A stretch of DNA of 64,000 bases, from positions 2,232,001 to 2,296,000 of the forward strand of contig NZ_CP022282.1 in NCBI RefSeq assembly GCF_002216065.1, written 5' to 3'. The notes under the pieces were generated by a model. The model saw only the letters and a program-made list of their open reading frames with translations, did no database searches and was not told the DNA's origin. The translations under genes were made by a program, and so were the position numbers. Positions within the stretch are counted from its first letter, which is position 1; every line of letters begins with the position of its first letter. This document shows positions 8,758 to 17,557 of this stretch, piece by piece. The DNA is from Chryseobacterium sp. T16E-39. GTDB taxonomy: Bacteria > Bacteroidota > Bacteroidia > Flavobacteriales > Weeksellaceae.

Positions 8758-8765
8758 CAAATCTA
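8758..8765 (-). promoter_or_regulatory. -7 element of kup
   Basis: CAAATCTA on the + strand, TAGATTTG on the minus strand, an exact TAnnTTTG, 20 bases from the kup ATG. Confidence 0.55.
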
Positions 8766-8813
8766 CACTAAATTTATGACGTCATGAACTTTTCTTCATG
8801 CATAGAATAAATG

Positions 8814-8838
8814 AAAAAACTTCCTTTCGGAAGTTTTT
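8814..8838 (-). terminator. Terminator of pdhB
   Basis: AAAAACTTCC-TTTC-GGAAGTTTTT hairpin just past the pdhB stop codon, with a T-run in the minus-strand direction. Confidence 0.85.
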
Positions 8839-8840
8839 CT

Positions 8841-9824
8841 CTATGATTTAATATACATCGCATTTTTAATTTCCTCTTTCACTTTCTCAAGCTTAGGGAA
8901 CCATTCTGCAAATAAAGCCGCTGAATAAGGAGCAGGAGCATCAGGAGTAGTAATTCTCTTGATAGGTGCATCCAGATAATCAAACGCTTTTTGCTGAACC
9001 ATATATGCAATTTCAGAAGAAATAGACGCAAATGGCCAGGCTTCTTCCAAAATAACCAATCTGTTTGTTTTTCTAACAGAGTTTAAAACAGTATCATAAT
9101 CCAAAGGACGAACTGTTCTAAGGTCAATTACTTCTACAGAAATACCTTCTTTAGCTAAATCTTCAGCAGCCTGAATAGCCACTTTCATGATTTTACCAAA
9201 AGAAACCAACGTAACATCTTTACCTTCTCTTTTGATATCTGCCTTTCCGATAGGTAAGTAGTACTCTTCCTCAGGAATTTCCATTTTATCACCGTACATC
9301 TGCTCAGATTCCATAAAGATTACCGGGTCATTATCCTGAATAGCTGTTTTCAACAATCCTTTTGCATCATAAGGGTTTGATGGTACCACCACTTTAAGAC
9401 CAGGACAATTCGCAAACCAGTTCTCAAAAGCCTGAGAGTGCGTAGCTCCCAATTGACCTGCAGAAGCTGTAGGACCACGGAAAACAATCGGACAATTCCA
9501 TTGTCCTCCACTCATTTGGCGGATCTTTGCCGCGTTGTTGATAATCTGATCAATTCCTACTAAAGAGAAATTGAATGTCATAAATTCTACAATGGGTCTG
9601 TTCCCGTTCATTGCTGCACCTACTGAAATTCCTGTAAAACCAAGTTCAGCAATTGGTGTATCGATTATTCTTTTAGGACCAAATTCATCCAGCATTCCTT
9701 TTGAAGCCTTATAAGCACCGTTGTATTCTGCAACTTCCTCCCCCATTAAATAAATGGATTCGTCTTTACGCATTTCCTCACTCATTGCCTGTGCAATTAC
9801 CTCACGAAAAGTATATTCTGCCAT
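8841..9824 (-). CDS. pdhB: Pyruvate dehydrogenase E1 component, beta subunit
   Basis: Beta subunit of the alpha2beta2 E1 enzyme, which decarboxylates pyruvate with thiamine diphosphate and passes acetyl groups to E2. Features: YTFREVIAQAMSEEM start, LMGEEVAEYNGAYK with the ThDP-activating glutamate, PIAELGFTGISVGAA, the FMTFNFS segment, and the C-terminal transketolase domain with VIDLRTVRPLD. Length 327 is typical. A branched-chain 2-oxoacid E1-beta is the main alternative, but the overall texture fits PDH. The E1-alpha gene is not in the window. The -7 element is TATTTTTG at 9848-9855. Confidence 0.9.
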   Translation of the reverse strand: MAEYTFREVIAQAMSEEMRKDESIYLMGEEVAEYNGAYKASKGMLDEFGPKRIIDTPIAELGFTGISVGAAMNGNRPIVEFMTFNFSLVGIDQIINNAAKIRQMSGGQWNCPIVFRGPTASAGQLGATHSQAFENWFANCPGLKVVVPSNPYDAKGLLKTAIQDNDPVIFMESEQMYGDKMEIPEEEYYLPIGKADIKREGKDVTLVSFGKIMKVAIQAAEDLAKEGISVEVIDLRTVRPLDYDTVLNSVRKTNRLVILEEAWPFASISSEIAYMVQQKAFDYLDAPIKRITTPDAPAPYSAALFAEWFPKLEKVKEEIKNAMYIKS

Positions 9825-9847
9825 ATTTCTTTGAAAAATTTAGACTA

Positions 9848-9855
9848 CAAAAATA
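9848..9855 (-). promoter_or_regulatory. -7 element of pdhB
   Basis: CAAAAATA on the + strand, TATTTTTG on the minus strand, 23 bases upstream of the ATG at 9824. Confidence 0.55.
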
Positions 9856-9882
9856 GTGTTTTTTTATTACACACATCATAAA

Positions 9883-9913
9883 AACGGCATCTCATTTTAA
9901 ATGAAATGCCGTT
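9883..9913 (-). terminator. Terminator of DUF2147 gene
   Basis: AACGGCAT...ATGCCGTT hairpin with an inner CATTT/AAATG stem, followed on the minus strand by TTTTATG. It sits between the DUF2147 stop and the pdhB promoter. Confidence 0.7.
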
Positions 9914-9936
9914 AATTAATTTTTATCTAAATCTGG

Positions 9937-10356
9937 TTAGTCAACTTTTTCCCAAGTTTGGGTCTTACCGATCAATGATATTCCAATATATCCTTTTACA
10001 GTAAGCTTGTCTCCATTTCTGGTAGCAAAACATTTGTACGTTTTCCCATTTTTAGGATTTGTAATCGTTCCACCATTGAATTCATCACCATCTTTTTTAA
10101 GACCTCTAATTACTTCCATCCCTAAAATAGGCTTATCTTTTCTATCGTCTTTACAGTCTACGCAATTAGGATTTTGAGGCTTTATCAATAACTGAATTAC
10201 TTTTCCATAATATTTTCCATCAGATTTTTTAAAAATCTCTACAATGGATTTAGGCTTACCTGTTTCATCATCTATTGTTCTCCATTTTCCTTCTATTTGC
10301 GCGAAGGACAATACGCTTGTTAAAGAAAGCGCCAGGGTAAATAATAATTTTCTCAT
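9937..10356 (-). CDS. DUF2147 family exported protein
   Basis: A 139-residue protein with a signal peptide (MRKLLFTLALSLTSVLSFAQ) followed by IEGKWRTIDDETGKPKSIVEI, the opening of DUF2147 (a small lipocalin-like beta-barrel). A CVDCKDD pair of cysteines near residue 65 and the late GYIGISLIGKTQTWEKV strand are also family-like. The function is unknown; members are periplasmic or outer-membrane associated. It is monocistronic. Confidence 0.85.
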   Translation of the reverse strand: MRKLLFTLALSLTSVLSFAQIEGKWRTIDDETGKPKSIVEIFKKSDGKYYGKVIQLLIKPQNPNCVDCKDDRKDKPILGMEVIRGLKKDGDEFNGGTITNPKNGKTYKCFATRNGDKLTVKGYIGISLIGKTQTWEKVD

Positions 10357-10506
10357 ATGCTTGTTATTTTAATTTTGATAAAATATTTTTGTTATCTATT
10401 TATTGCTAAAAATATAAATTAATTTTAAACAAACAAAAACATTTGTTATCCTAGGCATATATAACAAGACACATACCAATTTTTTAAATTAAACACTGAT
10501 GAAATC

Positions 10507-12435
10507 TTAATTCAGTTTCCGGTTAATCACTCGATCCATATAATCCTGATACCATGCTTTTGCCATCTCCTTTCCTTTTTCAGTTTCAGGTGTTTTCAGA
10601 TGATCAACCAGATTCTTTTCTAATCCCAGATCTGTTTTATCATAGATACCCACTACATTCTTCCCATCAAAACGGTAAATATAATTACCAATGATAAATT
10701 GCTCTGCTCCACCATCTGAATTGGCAATGATTGCAGGATACTTCTTATCACTGACAAGACTTCTTCCCCAACTTCTGATCTTTTTGTTATAACCTATTAA
10801 ATCTGCCAATGTAGGGTAAATATCAATTTGTTGAGCCACTTCCTGATTCACTCCTTTTAATTGATATTCAGGATTAGGGGAATATAAAATAATAGGAACA
10901 GCAAAACGGTTCATGCTTTTTTCATATTCCGGATAATAGATCTCATTGGTATGGTCACCCGTAAATACAAAAATAGTATTGTTGTACCAAGGTTGTTTTT
11001 TTGCTGTTTCAAAATACTTCTTTATTGAATAATCCGTGTATTGGATCGGTTCATGCATTTGATTTTTACCCTTTTTAAATTTGCCCTGATATTTTTCAGG
11101 AATCTTAAATGGATGATGGGAAGAAGCTGTAAAAACGGTAGCCATGAAAGGCTGGGTTTTGCCTACATTTTTAGCAAAATACTGTAAGAAAGGCTCGTCC
11201 CAAATCGCCCACATTCCATCGAAATCAGCATCATTATTATATTCTGTTTTGCCAAAATAATGTTTAAACCCTAAAATATTTCCAAATCCTAAAAATCCCA
11301 TGGATCCATTCGGAGCCCCATGATAAAATGATGTGTCATATCCAAGGTCATTACAAATAGAAACGATGGATTGTATCTTCTGATTAGAATAAGGAGAACT
11401 TGTAAATGCATCGGTAAGGCTTGGAATCCCGGCAAGCACACTGCTCATCCCATGAATAGATTGTCTTCCATTAGCAAAGGTATTAGGGAAAATCAGACTT
11501 TCATTTGCCAGACTATCAATAAATGGAGTATAAGAAACATAATCCTTGATATTTTTATCTTTATTAAAGGCTCCTGAATACTCCCGGCTAAATGATTCAA
11601 CAATAAAGATGACAACATTGGGACGATTGGTAACGTGCCTGTCGTAGATCTTATACGGCTGAATATTGTCGTCAATGAACTTCTGGTCTACATAATGAAC
11701 TTCTTTAAAATTATTGGTTCCTAAGGTTCTGAAAAATGAAAAAGTACTGTTCAAAACCATATTTCCCTGAGACGGAACTTTCACAAAACGATTGGCATCT
11801 ACCAAATTGATCGGTCTTGTGCTATGTTTAAAATCCCCACGAATTCCTCCTACCACCAATACGGTAATACCACAAAGGCAAAGAATAGATAAAATAAAAT
11901 AAGGAATCAATTTTACGGGTTTCTGTTCTGAGATTTTTACTTTTTTATAAAGGAAAACCCATACTGCCATTAAAACGATAAACCATATCAGAACGAATGG
12001 GTTCTGTGCAATTGACACCATGAATACTTTACCTATATTGGATTCATGCTCCGCAACCTGAAATGCTGCAGATGTCAATCTTGTTTGTGCGAATTTAAAA
12101 TATACAAAGTCTCCAAAGTTCATTGCATAAGCGATTCCATTGGTGATAAAGTAGAGCCAGAATATCACGGTCTGATACCACTTTTTTGTATTAACAATAG
12201 CCGGAATAAGACTGAGTAAAATAAACAGTGAATTAACATATAAAATAGCAGTAGTATCAAAGGCTATCCCGTGAAAGGACAGACTAAGATAATCTGAAAG
12301 TGAATCTACCTTTATGAGATCTTTATTGAAATACCAGAATAAAAATCTGGCGATCTGATAAAAAACATATGCCAAAAAAATTCTGTATAACAATACCAGA
12401 ACTTCCTGTTTTCTAAATTCTTTAAAAAATTTCAT
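10507..12435 (-). CDS. LTA-synthase-like membrane sulfatase/phosphotransferase
   Basis: A 642-residue inner-membrane protein: about five hydrophobic helices in the first 200 residues, then an extracytoplasmic alkaline-phosphatase/sulfatase domain. Metal-site features: VIFIVESFSREYSG, GRQSIHGMSSVLAGIPSL (nucleophile Ser, Thr in LtaS), ATVFTASSHHPF, and FTGDHTN. The family transfers phosphoglycerol or phosphoethanolamine head groups, or hydrolyses them. Gram-negative members modify membrane glycans or lipids, so lipoteichoic acid is not expected as product. It is divergent from pssA. Its -7 element (TAAATTTG, 12440-12447) lies only four bases upstream of the ATG. Confidence 0.88.
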   Translation of the reverse strand: MKFFKEFRKQEVLVLLYRIFLAYVFYQIARFLFWYFNKDLIKVDSLSDYLSLSFHGIAFDTTAILYVNSLFILLSLIPAIVNTKKWYQTVIFWLYFITNGIAYAMNFGDFVYFKFAQTRLTSAAFQVAEHESNIGKVFMVSIAQNPFVLIWFIVLMAVWVFLYKKVKISEQKPVKLIPYFILSILCLCGITVLVVGGIRGDFKHSTRPINLVDANRFVKVPSQGNMVLNSTFSFFRTLGTNNFKEVHYVDQKFIDDNIQPYKIYDRHVTNRPNVVIFIVESFSREYSGAFNKDKNIKDYVSYTPFIDSLANESLIFPNTFANGRQSIHGMSSVLAGIPSLTDAFTSSPYSNQKIQSIVSICNDLGYDTSFYHGAPNGSMGFLGFGNILGFKHYFGKTEYNNDADFDGMWAIWDEPFLQYFAKNVGKTQPFMATVFTASSHHPFKIPEKYQGKFKKGKNQMHEPIQYTDYSIKKYFETAKKQPWYNNTIFVFTGDHTNEIYYPEYEKSMNRFAVPIILYSPNPEYQLKGVNQEVAQQIDIYPTLADLIGYNKKIRSWGRSLVSDKKYPAIIANSDGGAEQFIIGNYIYRFDGKNVVGIYDKTDLGLEKNLVDHLKTPETEKGKEMAKAWYQDYMDRVINRKLN

Positions 12436-12439
12436 TTGG

Positions 12440-12447
12440 CAAATTTA
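12440..12447 (-). promoter_or_regulatory. -7 element of LTA-synthase-like gene
   Basis: CAAATTTA on the + strand, TAAATTTG on the minus strand, four bases from the start codon. A leaderless transcript is predicted. Confidence 0.6.
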
Positions 12448-12487
12448 CACCAAATTCGTATTAATGTATTTTTTAGTACGGAAAATT

Positions 12488-12519
12488 TTGATATAGAATT
12501 TTTAAAAAATGTAATTTTG
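12488..12519 (+). promoter_or_regulatory. Promoter of pssA (-33 TTG and -7 TAATTTTG)
   Basis: TTG at 12488-12490 and TAATTTTG at 12512-12519 are 21 bases apart, the spacing expected for a Bacteroidetes sigma-A promoter. The ATG at 12525 is five bases beyond. Confidence 0.7.
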
Positions 12520-12524
12520 TGACT

Positions 12525-13223
12525 ATGAATTTTATTAAAAACAATCTCGCCAACGTACTAACCCTGGGAAATTTATTTTCCGGATGCATAGGTGCAGTTC
12601 ACCTTATTTTGGGTGATTACCGGATCACCGCTATTTGCCTCATCCTATCACTGGTTTTAGATTTTTTCGATGGTTTTGTTGCCCGGGCTTTAAAGGCCAA
12701 CTCCAATCTGGGAGTTCAGCTTGATTCACTGGCAGATATGGTAAGCTTTGGTTTTATTCCGGGATTAACAATGTTTGTTGCTCTTGCAAATAATTCTCTT
12801 ACTGACATTCCTTGGTATTGCTATTTAGGATTTGTGGTAACAGCATTTTCATGTTTAAGATTGGCGATCTTTAATCTGGACGAAGATCAAAAGTATTATT
12901 TTAAGGGACTGAATACCCCTTCCAATACTATTTTAATTTTCGGATTATATTATGCATTCAGGGAAAATCAAAGTTTTGATTTTTTATTTAATAACACTTA
13001 TTTGCTAATTGCTTTAAGTATTGTTTTGTCATTGCTTTTAGTAAGTCCTGTTAAAATGATTGCAATGAAATTCAAGTCTATGAAGCTGGAAGATAATTAT
13101 CCAAAACTCGCTTTATTAATAGGAGCAATTATTATTTTGATTATCTTCAAAACAGTCGGAATTCCGATGGTGATTATATATTACATTTTAATCTCAATTC
13201 TATTTCAAAAACAACTTAAATAG
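12525..13223 (+). CDS. pssA: CDP-diacylglycerol-serine O-phosphatidyltransferase
   Basis: Integral-membrane enzyme that makes phosphatidylserine from CDP-diacylglycerol and serine, the precursor of phosphatidylethanolamine. The CDP-alcohol phosphotransferase signature is complete: the DFFDG, AR and LDSLAD residues between about 47 and 72. Several hydrophobic helices follow. The N-terminus NNLANVLTLGNLFSGC is that of PssA rather than PgsA. I start at ATG 12525 (232 residues); the GTG at 12519 is part of the -7 element and cannot be in the message. It has its own promoter, divergent from the sulfatase gene. Confidence 0.92.
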   Translation: MNFIKNNLANVLTLGNLFSGCIGAVHLILGDYRITAICLILSLVLDFFDGFVARALKANSNLGVQLDSLADMVSFGFIPGLTMFVALANNSLTDIPWYCYLGFVVTAFSCLRLAIFNLDEDQKYYFKGLNTPSNTILIFGLYYAFRENQSFDFLFNNTYLLIALSIVLSLLLVSPVKMIAMKFKSMKLEDNYPKLALLIGAIIILIIFKTVGIPMVIIYYILISILFQKQLK

Positions 13224-13286
13224 TGATGAACTGATTTCAGATACACATTGTGTCAGTTCAGACCTTTCAATTTATAACTTTATCAC

Positions 13287-14051
13287 ATGAATTTAAAATT
13301 ATATAAACCACTTTGCGTTTTTGACCTTGAAACAACAGGAACCAATATTGGAAAAGACAGGATCGTGGAAATCTGTATATTAAAAGTAAATCCAGATGCT
13401 TCAAGAGAAAGTAAAACCTGGCGGGTTAATCCTGAAATGCCAATTCCTTTGGAATCAAGCTTAATTCATGGTATTTATGATGCCGATATCAAAGATGCCC
13501 CGACCTTCAAATCTATTGCTTCAAAGGTAATGGAGATGATCTCCGGTTCGGATCTGGGTGGTTTCAACTCGAATAGATTTGACGTCCCACTTTTAGCAGA
13601 AGAACTTTTGCGTGCTGAGATCGATTTTGATTTAAGCAAATTCAAATTAGTAGATGCTCAAACGGTTTTCCATAAAAAAGAACCAAGAAATCTTGGTGCA
13701 GCTTACCAGTTTTACTGCGGTAAAACATTAGAAAACGCACACTCTGCAGAAGCAGATGTTATGGCAACTTTTGAGGTATTGGATGCCCAGGTTGGAAAAT
13801 ACGATGATGTTCCCAATGAGATCGCAGACTTAAGTGAATTCACTTTTCATAACAAAAATGCTGATCTTGCAGGATTTATAGGATTCAATGAAAAAGCGGA
13901 GGCCGTGTTCAATTTCGGTAAATACAAGGGACAGGGCGTAAAAGCTGTTTTCCAAAAAGACCTGGGATATTATGGCTGGTTACAAAATGCCGATTTTCCA
14001 TTGTATACTAAGAAAGTTTTTACAAAAATTCAATTATCAAGTAAATTTTAA
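13287..14051 (+). CDS. DEDD-type 3'-5' exonuclease (DnaQ-like) with C-terminal DUF3820-like domain
   Basis: The N-terminal exonuclease domain has ExoI FDLETTGTNIGKDRIVEI (Asp and Glu ligands), ExoII GFNSNRFDVPLL (about 92-103), and ExoIII HSAEADVMAT (about 152-161), the H-x4-D pattern of DnaQ-type enzymes. After residue 195 a small domain reads FNFGKYKGQGVKAVFQKD, as in DUF3820-like modules. Its role may be DNA repair or RNA/DNA end trimming rather than replication proofreading. The DUF2007 gene follows after two bases, so the two are translationally coupled. Confidence 0.88.
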   Translation: MNLKLYKPLCVFDLETTGTNIGKDRIVEICILKVNPDASRESKTWRVNPEMPIPLESSLIHGIYDADIKDAPTFKSIASKVMEMISGSDLGGFNSNRFDVPLLAEELLRAEIDFDLSKFKLVDAQTVFHKKEPRNLGAAYQFYCGKTLENAHSAEADVMATFEVLDAQVGKYDDVPNEIADLSEFTFHNKNADLAGFIGFNEKAEAVFNFGKYKGQGVKAVFQKDLGYYGWLQNADFPLYTKKVFTKIQLSSKF

Positions 14052-14053
14052 AT

Positions 14054-14452
14054 ATGTCAAAACTAGTTCGTTTTAAATTTTACGAAACTGCTCTCGAAGC
14101 TAATAGAGACAAGCAAATATTAGCAGAAAAGGGGCTTAACAGTTTCATTGCGAATGAACAGCTTATTCAGTCTGACTGGCTGCTTTCTCAGGCAGTGGGA
14201 GGAATTCAGCTTCAGGTTTTTGAAAATGATCTGGAAAAGGCCGAAGAGATCTTACAACTATACAAAGAGAATGAAACTGTTTCTCTTGAGGTAGAGCATA
14301 CGATCGAAGATCCTAAGTTTGACTTTGTATGTCCGAAATGTGGCTCCAATCATATTTACAGAGATGATAGCGCTACCAGTTTCTTTGGAGTATATCTATT
14401 AACAAGCCATAAATTCGTTTGTTATTATTGTGAAAATGAGTTTATACATTAA
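14054..14452 (+). CDS. DUF2007 domain protein with C-terminal zinc ribbon
   Basis: A 132-residue protein. The first 75 residues follow the DUF2007 pattern (short alpha/beta domain with VRFKFYETALEANRDKQIL and GGIQLQVFENDLEKAEEIL). The C-terminus has a treble-Cys zinc ribbon: CPKC at about 97-100 and CYYC at about 123-126. The function is unknown. It starts two bases after the exonuclease stop and is presumably co-transcribed. Confidence 0.82.
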   Translation: MSKLVRFKFYETALEANRDKQILAEKGLNSFIANEQLIQSDWLLSQAVGGIQLQVFENDLEKAEEILQLYKENETVSLEVEHTIEDPKFDFVCPKCGSNHIYRDDSATSFFGVYLLTSHKFVCYYCENEFIH

Positions 14453-14530
14453 AAAATAAATAAGTCCGTTTAAAGGTGACTAACTAATAAATGATTGCTT
14501 CGTCCCTCGTAATGAAAAAAATAAAAGAAT

Positions 14531-15136
14531 ATGAAAATTATCTGCATAGGAAGAAACTACAGTGAACACGCTAAAGAATTAGGAAATGCGATTCCTGAAA
14601 AACCTGTTATTTTTATTAAACCGGACACTGCCGTTTTAAAGGGTAATGATTTTTATCTTCCCGAATTCTCCAATGATATCCATTATGAACTGGAGGTGGT
14701 GCTCAAAATTTCAAAAGGAGGTAAATATATCCAAAAAGAATCTGCATCTAAACATTACGATGAGATAAGTCTGGGAATAGATTTCACGGCCAGAGACCTT
14801 CAAACTGAGCTTAAATCCAAAGGTCTGCCCTGGGAACTTGCTAAAGGTTTTGATGGTTCTGCCGTAGTTGGAAACTTCTTTAAAAAGGAGGATTATTCCC
14901 TTGAAAACTTACCGTTTTCATTACTCCAAAATAAGAAAAAAGTTCAGGATGGCAACACCAAGGACATGATTTTCAGTTTTGATGATATTATTGCTTTTGC
15001 TTCTCAATATTTCACATTAAGGGTTGGTGATCTTATTTTTACAGGTACACCTAAAGGAGTTGGAAAAGTAGAAGAAAATGATATCCTGGAAGCATTCTTG
15101 GTAGAAGAAAAAATACTCGACATTCGAATATTATAA
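14531..15136 (+). CDS. Fumarylacetoacetate hydrolase (FAH) family protein
   Basis: A 201-residue single-domain FAH-fold enzyme (acylpyruvate hydrolase / oxaloacetate tautomerase-like). It opens with IICIGRNYSEHAKELG, the usual family start. Metal-binding acidic residues lie in IHYELEVVLKI (E-x-E pattern, about 54-64) and GIDFTARDLQ (about 87-96). The C-terminal GDLIFTGTPKGVG is diagnostic. The substrate is not readable. It has its own start region and no close neighbour on either side. Confidence 0.9.
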   Translation: MKIICIGRNYSEHAKELGNAIPEKPVIFIKPDTAVLKGNDFYLPEFSNDIHYELEVVLKISKGGKYIQKESASKHYDEISLGIDFTARDLQTELKSKGLPWELAKGFDGSAVVGNFFKKEDYSLENLPFSLLQNKKKVQDGNTKDMIFSFDDIIAFASQYFTLRVGDLIFTGTPKGVGKVEENDILEAFLVEEKILDIRIL

Positions 15137-15195
15137 GTATTTAACAGTGTATTTCATATTTTTTTCTTTAACTTTAAATAACAAAATTAAAGGTT

Positions 15196-15633
15196 ATGAT
15201 AAACATTGTATTGCCCGTAGATTTTGGGGATAAAACAGAACAGTTGGTAGATGGTGCCATTAAGTTTGCCAAAGAGGTAAACGGTAAGATCAACCTCATC
15301 CATATCGCACCTACAGACATTGGTTTTGCGATTGGTGATATGGGATTCCAGTATTTTCCTGAAGTTGAAGAAAATGAGATCAGAGAGGAACTAGTTCAAC
15401 TCAATAAACTTGAGCAAAGAATAATTTCTCAGGATGTAGAATGTGAGCATCTTTTAAAACAAGGCATTGCCAAGGACATCATTCTTGAGTATGCTAAAAC
15501 AAAAAATGCCAATTATATTGTAATGGGCTCCCATGGAAGAAGTGGGATTTATGATGTTTTTGTTGGAAGCTTAACAAAAGGAATAACGAAAAGTTCAACA
15601 ATTCCGGTTTTGGTACTTCCTATCCATGAATAA
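15196..15633 (+). CDS. Universal stress protein (UspA family)
   Basis: Single-domain Usp of 145 residues. The N-terminal strand INIVLPVDFGDKTEQLVDGA and the nucleotide-binding GSHGRSGIYDVFVGSLTKGI loop (about 114-133, G-2x-G-9x-G-S/T type) indicate an ATP-binding member. Such proteins accumulate under stress or growth arrest and bind ATP in a homodimer. It ends in a strong bidirectional terminator shared with the facing small membrane-protein gene. Confidence 0.9.
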   Translation: MINIVLPVDFGDKTEQLVDGAIKFAKEVNGKINLIHIAPTDIGFAIGDMGFQYFPEVEENEIREELVQLNKLEQRIISQDVECEHLLKQGIAKDIILEYAKTKNANYIVMGSHGRSGIYDVFVGSLTKGITKSSTIPVLVLPIHE

Positions 15634-15657
15634 CAAAATATAAATTTTAATCGTTAT

Positions 15658-15696
15658 AAAAAAGCCGATCAAATATTTTATTTGATCGGCTTTTTA
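15658..15696. terminator. Bidirectional terminator
   Basis: GCCGATCAAAT/ATTTGATCGGC hairpin flanked by A-run and T-run. It serves the universal stress gene (+) and the small membrane-protein gene (-). Confidence 0.9.
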
Positions 15697-15712
15697 CTAT
15701 ATAACCAATTAA

Positions 15713-15946
15713 TTAACCTTCTTTTTTATAGATACTAGGATCATAATAAGGGTGTTTACCCTCAGTAGGAGAATAGTAGTCTTTATCTTTATCACCACCT
15801 AGTGTAACCACTAGAACATAACACCAATAGGTGAACAACACGCAACAAACGACAAATAGAATCCAGTTGATTACATTTCCAAAGGAATCAAAAAAACCGA
15901 AAGACCATTTGAAAACTTTGCTTAAGAATAGAAAGAAAGACGTCAT
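15713..15946 (-). CDS. Small single-helix membrane protein (DUF6341-like)
   Basis: A 77-residue protein with amphipathic N-terminus (SFFLFLSKVFKWSFGFFDSFG), one strong membrane helix (VINWILFVVCCVLFTYWCYVLVV, positions about 24-46) and a short polar tail ending YYDPSIYKKEG. It resembles a Flavobacteriia-specific family found next to DUF6427 genes, as here. The function is unknown. Its -7 element overlaps that of the divergent DUF6427 gene. Confidence 0.72.
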   Translation of the reverse strand: MTSFFLFLSKVFKWSFGFFDSFGNVINWILFVVCCVLFTYWCYVLVVTLGGDKDKDYYSPTEGKHPYYDPSIYKKEG

Positions 15947-15964
15947 TATTTTCCTTTTTTAAAT

Positions 15965-15982
15965 TAACTTTGTACAAATTTA
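15965..15982. promoter_or_regulatory. Back-to-back overlapping promoters
   Basis: TAACTTTG (+, 15965-15972) and TAAATTTG (-, 15975-15982) form an inverted repeat two bases apart, serving DUF6427 and the small membrane-protein gene. A TTG at the -33 position of the minus promoter lies at 16005-16007. Confidence 0.6.
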
Positions 15983-15988
15983 TAAAAA

Positions 15989-16894
15989 ATGTTTAAATTA
16001 CTTTCAAAAGAAAGCAATATTTTTTCAATTCCTGTTTATATTGGTTTTCTTCTTTTAATAGTAATAATATTTAACATACTGAATTTCAACACTTACGAGG
16101 CGATTGTTGCTGGAATTACATTTTTAGGAATTGCTTTGGGATACTTCTGTTTTCATAGCATTGCTCTTAATCATCAGACTCATCTCCCACTATTTTTATA
16201 TTCATTTTTTGTTTTCGGGCTTTATCCTGGAAATTTAGATATAGGAATTGCCGTATCTCTTCTTACTAATTCCTTCCTTTTACTCCTTCTTACCAGTGCA
16301 AATGAAGACACCCGAAAAAAATCATATGTATTGGTAGGAGCAATTGTTGCATTAAATTTTATTTTTTTACCAACAACGTGGCCTATGGCTGTTTTTGTGG
16401 TTGTGCATGTTATTGCAACTTCCGAAAGAATAAGTTTAAATATTTTCAGGTTTCTGCTTGGGATCATACTCATAGTCTTTAGTTATTTCTCTGTGATGTT
16501 TTTCTTAGACTTTACCACGTGGAATCTCGATTATTTCCCATTTGGAAAAATGAAAATGATTACGGACTACAGAGGCATTATGCCCTTACTTCCGATTGCA
16601 TTGATGCTGATCTATGCCGTGTATGACCATTTTAAAAATTATAACAAAAAGAGCCCGATAAGCAGATATAAATATACCTTTCTGCTTGTGTTTTCTTTGG
16701 CTCAGCTGGTTACTATTATTTTATACATGAATAGTAACTATGAATACCTACTGCTTCTTGCCTTTCCTTCCAGTATTATACTGAGCAGAATGATGCGGTT
16801 TTTACCAAGGTTTTGGATGCAGGAAATTGGCTTATGGCTGATTATTATTAGTTTGGTTACCTTTAAAATAGGTACTTATTTTAATTTATTTTAA
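15989..16894 (+). CDS. DUF6427 family integral membrane protein
   Basis: A 301-residue polytopic membrane protein with about eight hydrophobic helices and few charged residues. It matches the DUF6427 family of Flavobacteriia in size, in its LLSKESNIFSIPVYIGFLLL opening, and in its position beside the small membrane gene. No catalytic motif is evident and the role is unknown. The DUF3109 gene follows after seven bases, suggesting one transcript. Confidence 0.75.
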   Translation: MFKLLSKESNIFSIPVYIGFLLLIVIIFNILNFNTYEAIVAGITFLGIALGYFCFHSIALNHQTHLPLFLYSFFVFGLYPGNLDIGIAVSLLTNSFLLLLLTSANEDTRKKSYVLVGAIVALNFIFLPTTWPMAVFVVVHVIATSERISLNIFRFLLGIILIVFSYFSVMFFLDFTTWNLDYFPFGKMKMITDYRGIMPLLPIALMLIYAVYDHFKNYNKKSPISRYKYTFLLVFSLAQLVTIILYMNSNYEYLLLLAFPSSIILSRMMRFLPRFWMQEIGLWLIIISLVTFKIGTYFNLF

Positions 16895-16901
16895 AAAGAT
16901 T

Positions 16902-17486
16902 ATGATTCAGATAGATGATAAATTAATTTCTGAGGATATATTTTCCGAAGAATTCGTTTGCAATCTTACAAAATGTAAGGGTGCATGTTGTGTAGAAGGA
17001 GATGTAGGCGCTCCATTGGACAAGGATGAGCTTGAAATTTTAGATACTATTTTTGATAAAATAAAGCCTTATCTTACAAAGGAAGGGATAAAAGCTCTTG
17101 AAGAACAGGGAACGTGGACAACGGATCCTTCTGATGGAATGTATGTAACCCCTATGGTAGAAGACCGGGAATGTGCCTATGTTACTTTTGATGAAAAGGG
17201 AATTACAAAATGTGGTATTGAGAAAGCCTATGAAGATGGTGCTGTAGATTGGCAAAAACCAATTTCATGTCACCTGTATCCTATCCGTATTACAGAATAC
17301 TCTTCTTTTACGGCTCTGAACTATCATGAGTGGTCTGTATGCAGTGATGCATGTACACTTGGAAAAGAATTACAGGTTCCTGTCTACAAGTTTTTAAAGA
17401 CACCATTAATAAGAAAGTATGGAGATGAATTCTATGGTGTTCTAAGTGACGCCGCTGAAGAATGGAAAAAGGAATATGGAAATTAA
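16902..17486 (+). CDS. DUF3109 family cysteine-rich protein
   Basis: A 194-residue cytosolic protein of DUF3109. Conserved cysteines are arranged as CNLTKCKGACC (about 20-30), single Cys at DRECAY and TKCGIE, then SCHLYPIR and CSDAC (about 147-151), a pattern reminiscent of metal or Fe-S binding zinc-or-iron chelatase-like (YkgJ) proteins. No activity is established. It ends in a clear terminator and is probably co-transcribed with DUF6427. Confidence 0.85.
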   Translation: MIQIDDKLISEDIFSEEFVCNLTKCKGACCVEGDVGAPLDKDELEILDTIFDKIKPYLTKEGIKALEEQGTWTTDPSDGMYVTPMVEDRECAYVTFDEKGITKCGIEKAYEDGAVDWQKPISCHLYPIRITEYSSFTALNYHEWSVCSDACTLGKELQVPVYKFLKTPLIRKYGDEFYGVLSDAAEEWKKEYGN

Positions 17487-17494
17487 AAAAATAA

Positions 17495-17520
17495 AAAACC
17501 GCAGAAAAATCTGCGGTTTT
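17495..17520 (+). terminator. Terminator of DUF6427-DUF3109
   Basis: AAAACCGCAG-AAAAAT-CTGCGGTTTT hairpin with flanking A and T runs, eight bases after the stop. Confidence 0.9.
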
Positions 17521-17557
17521 ATTTTTATGGATAAGCTCTTATAGTTCTTCTACCAGA

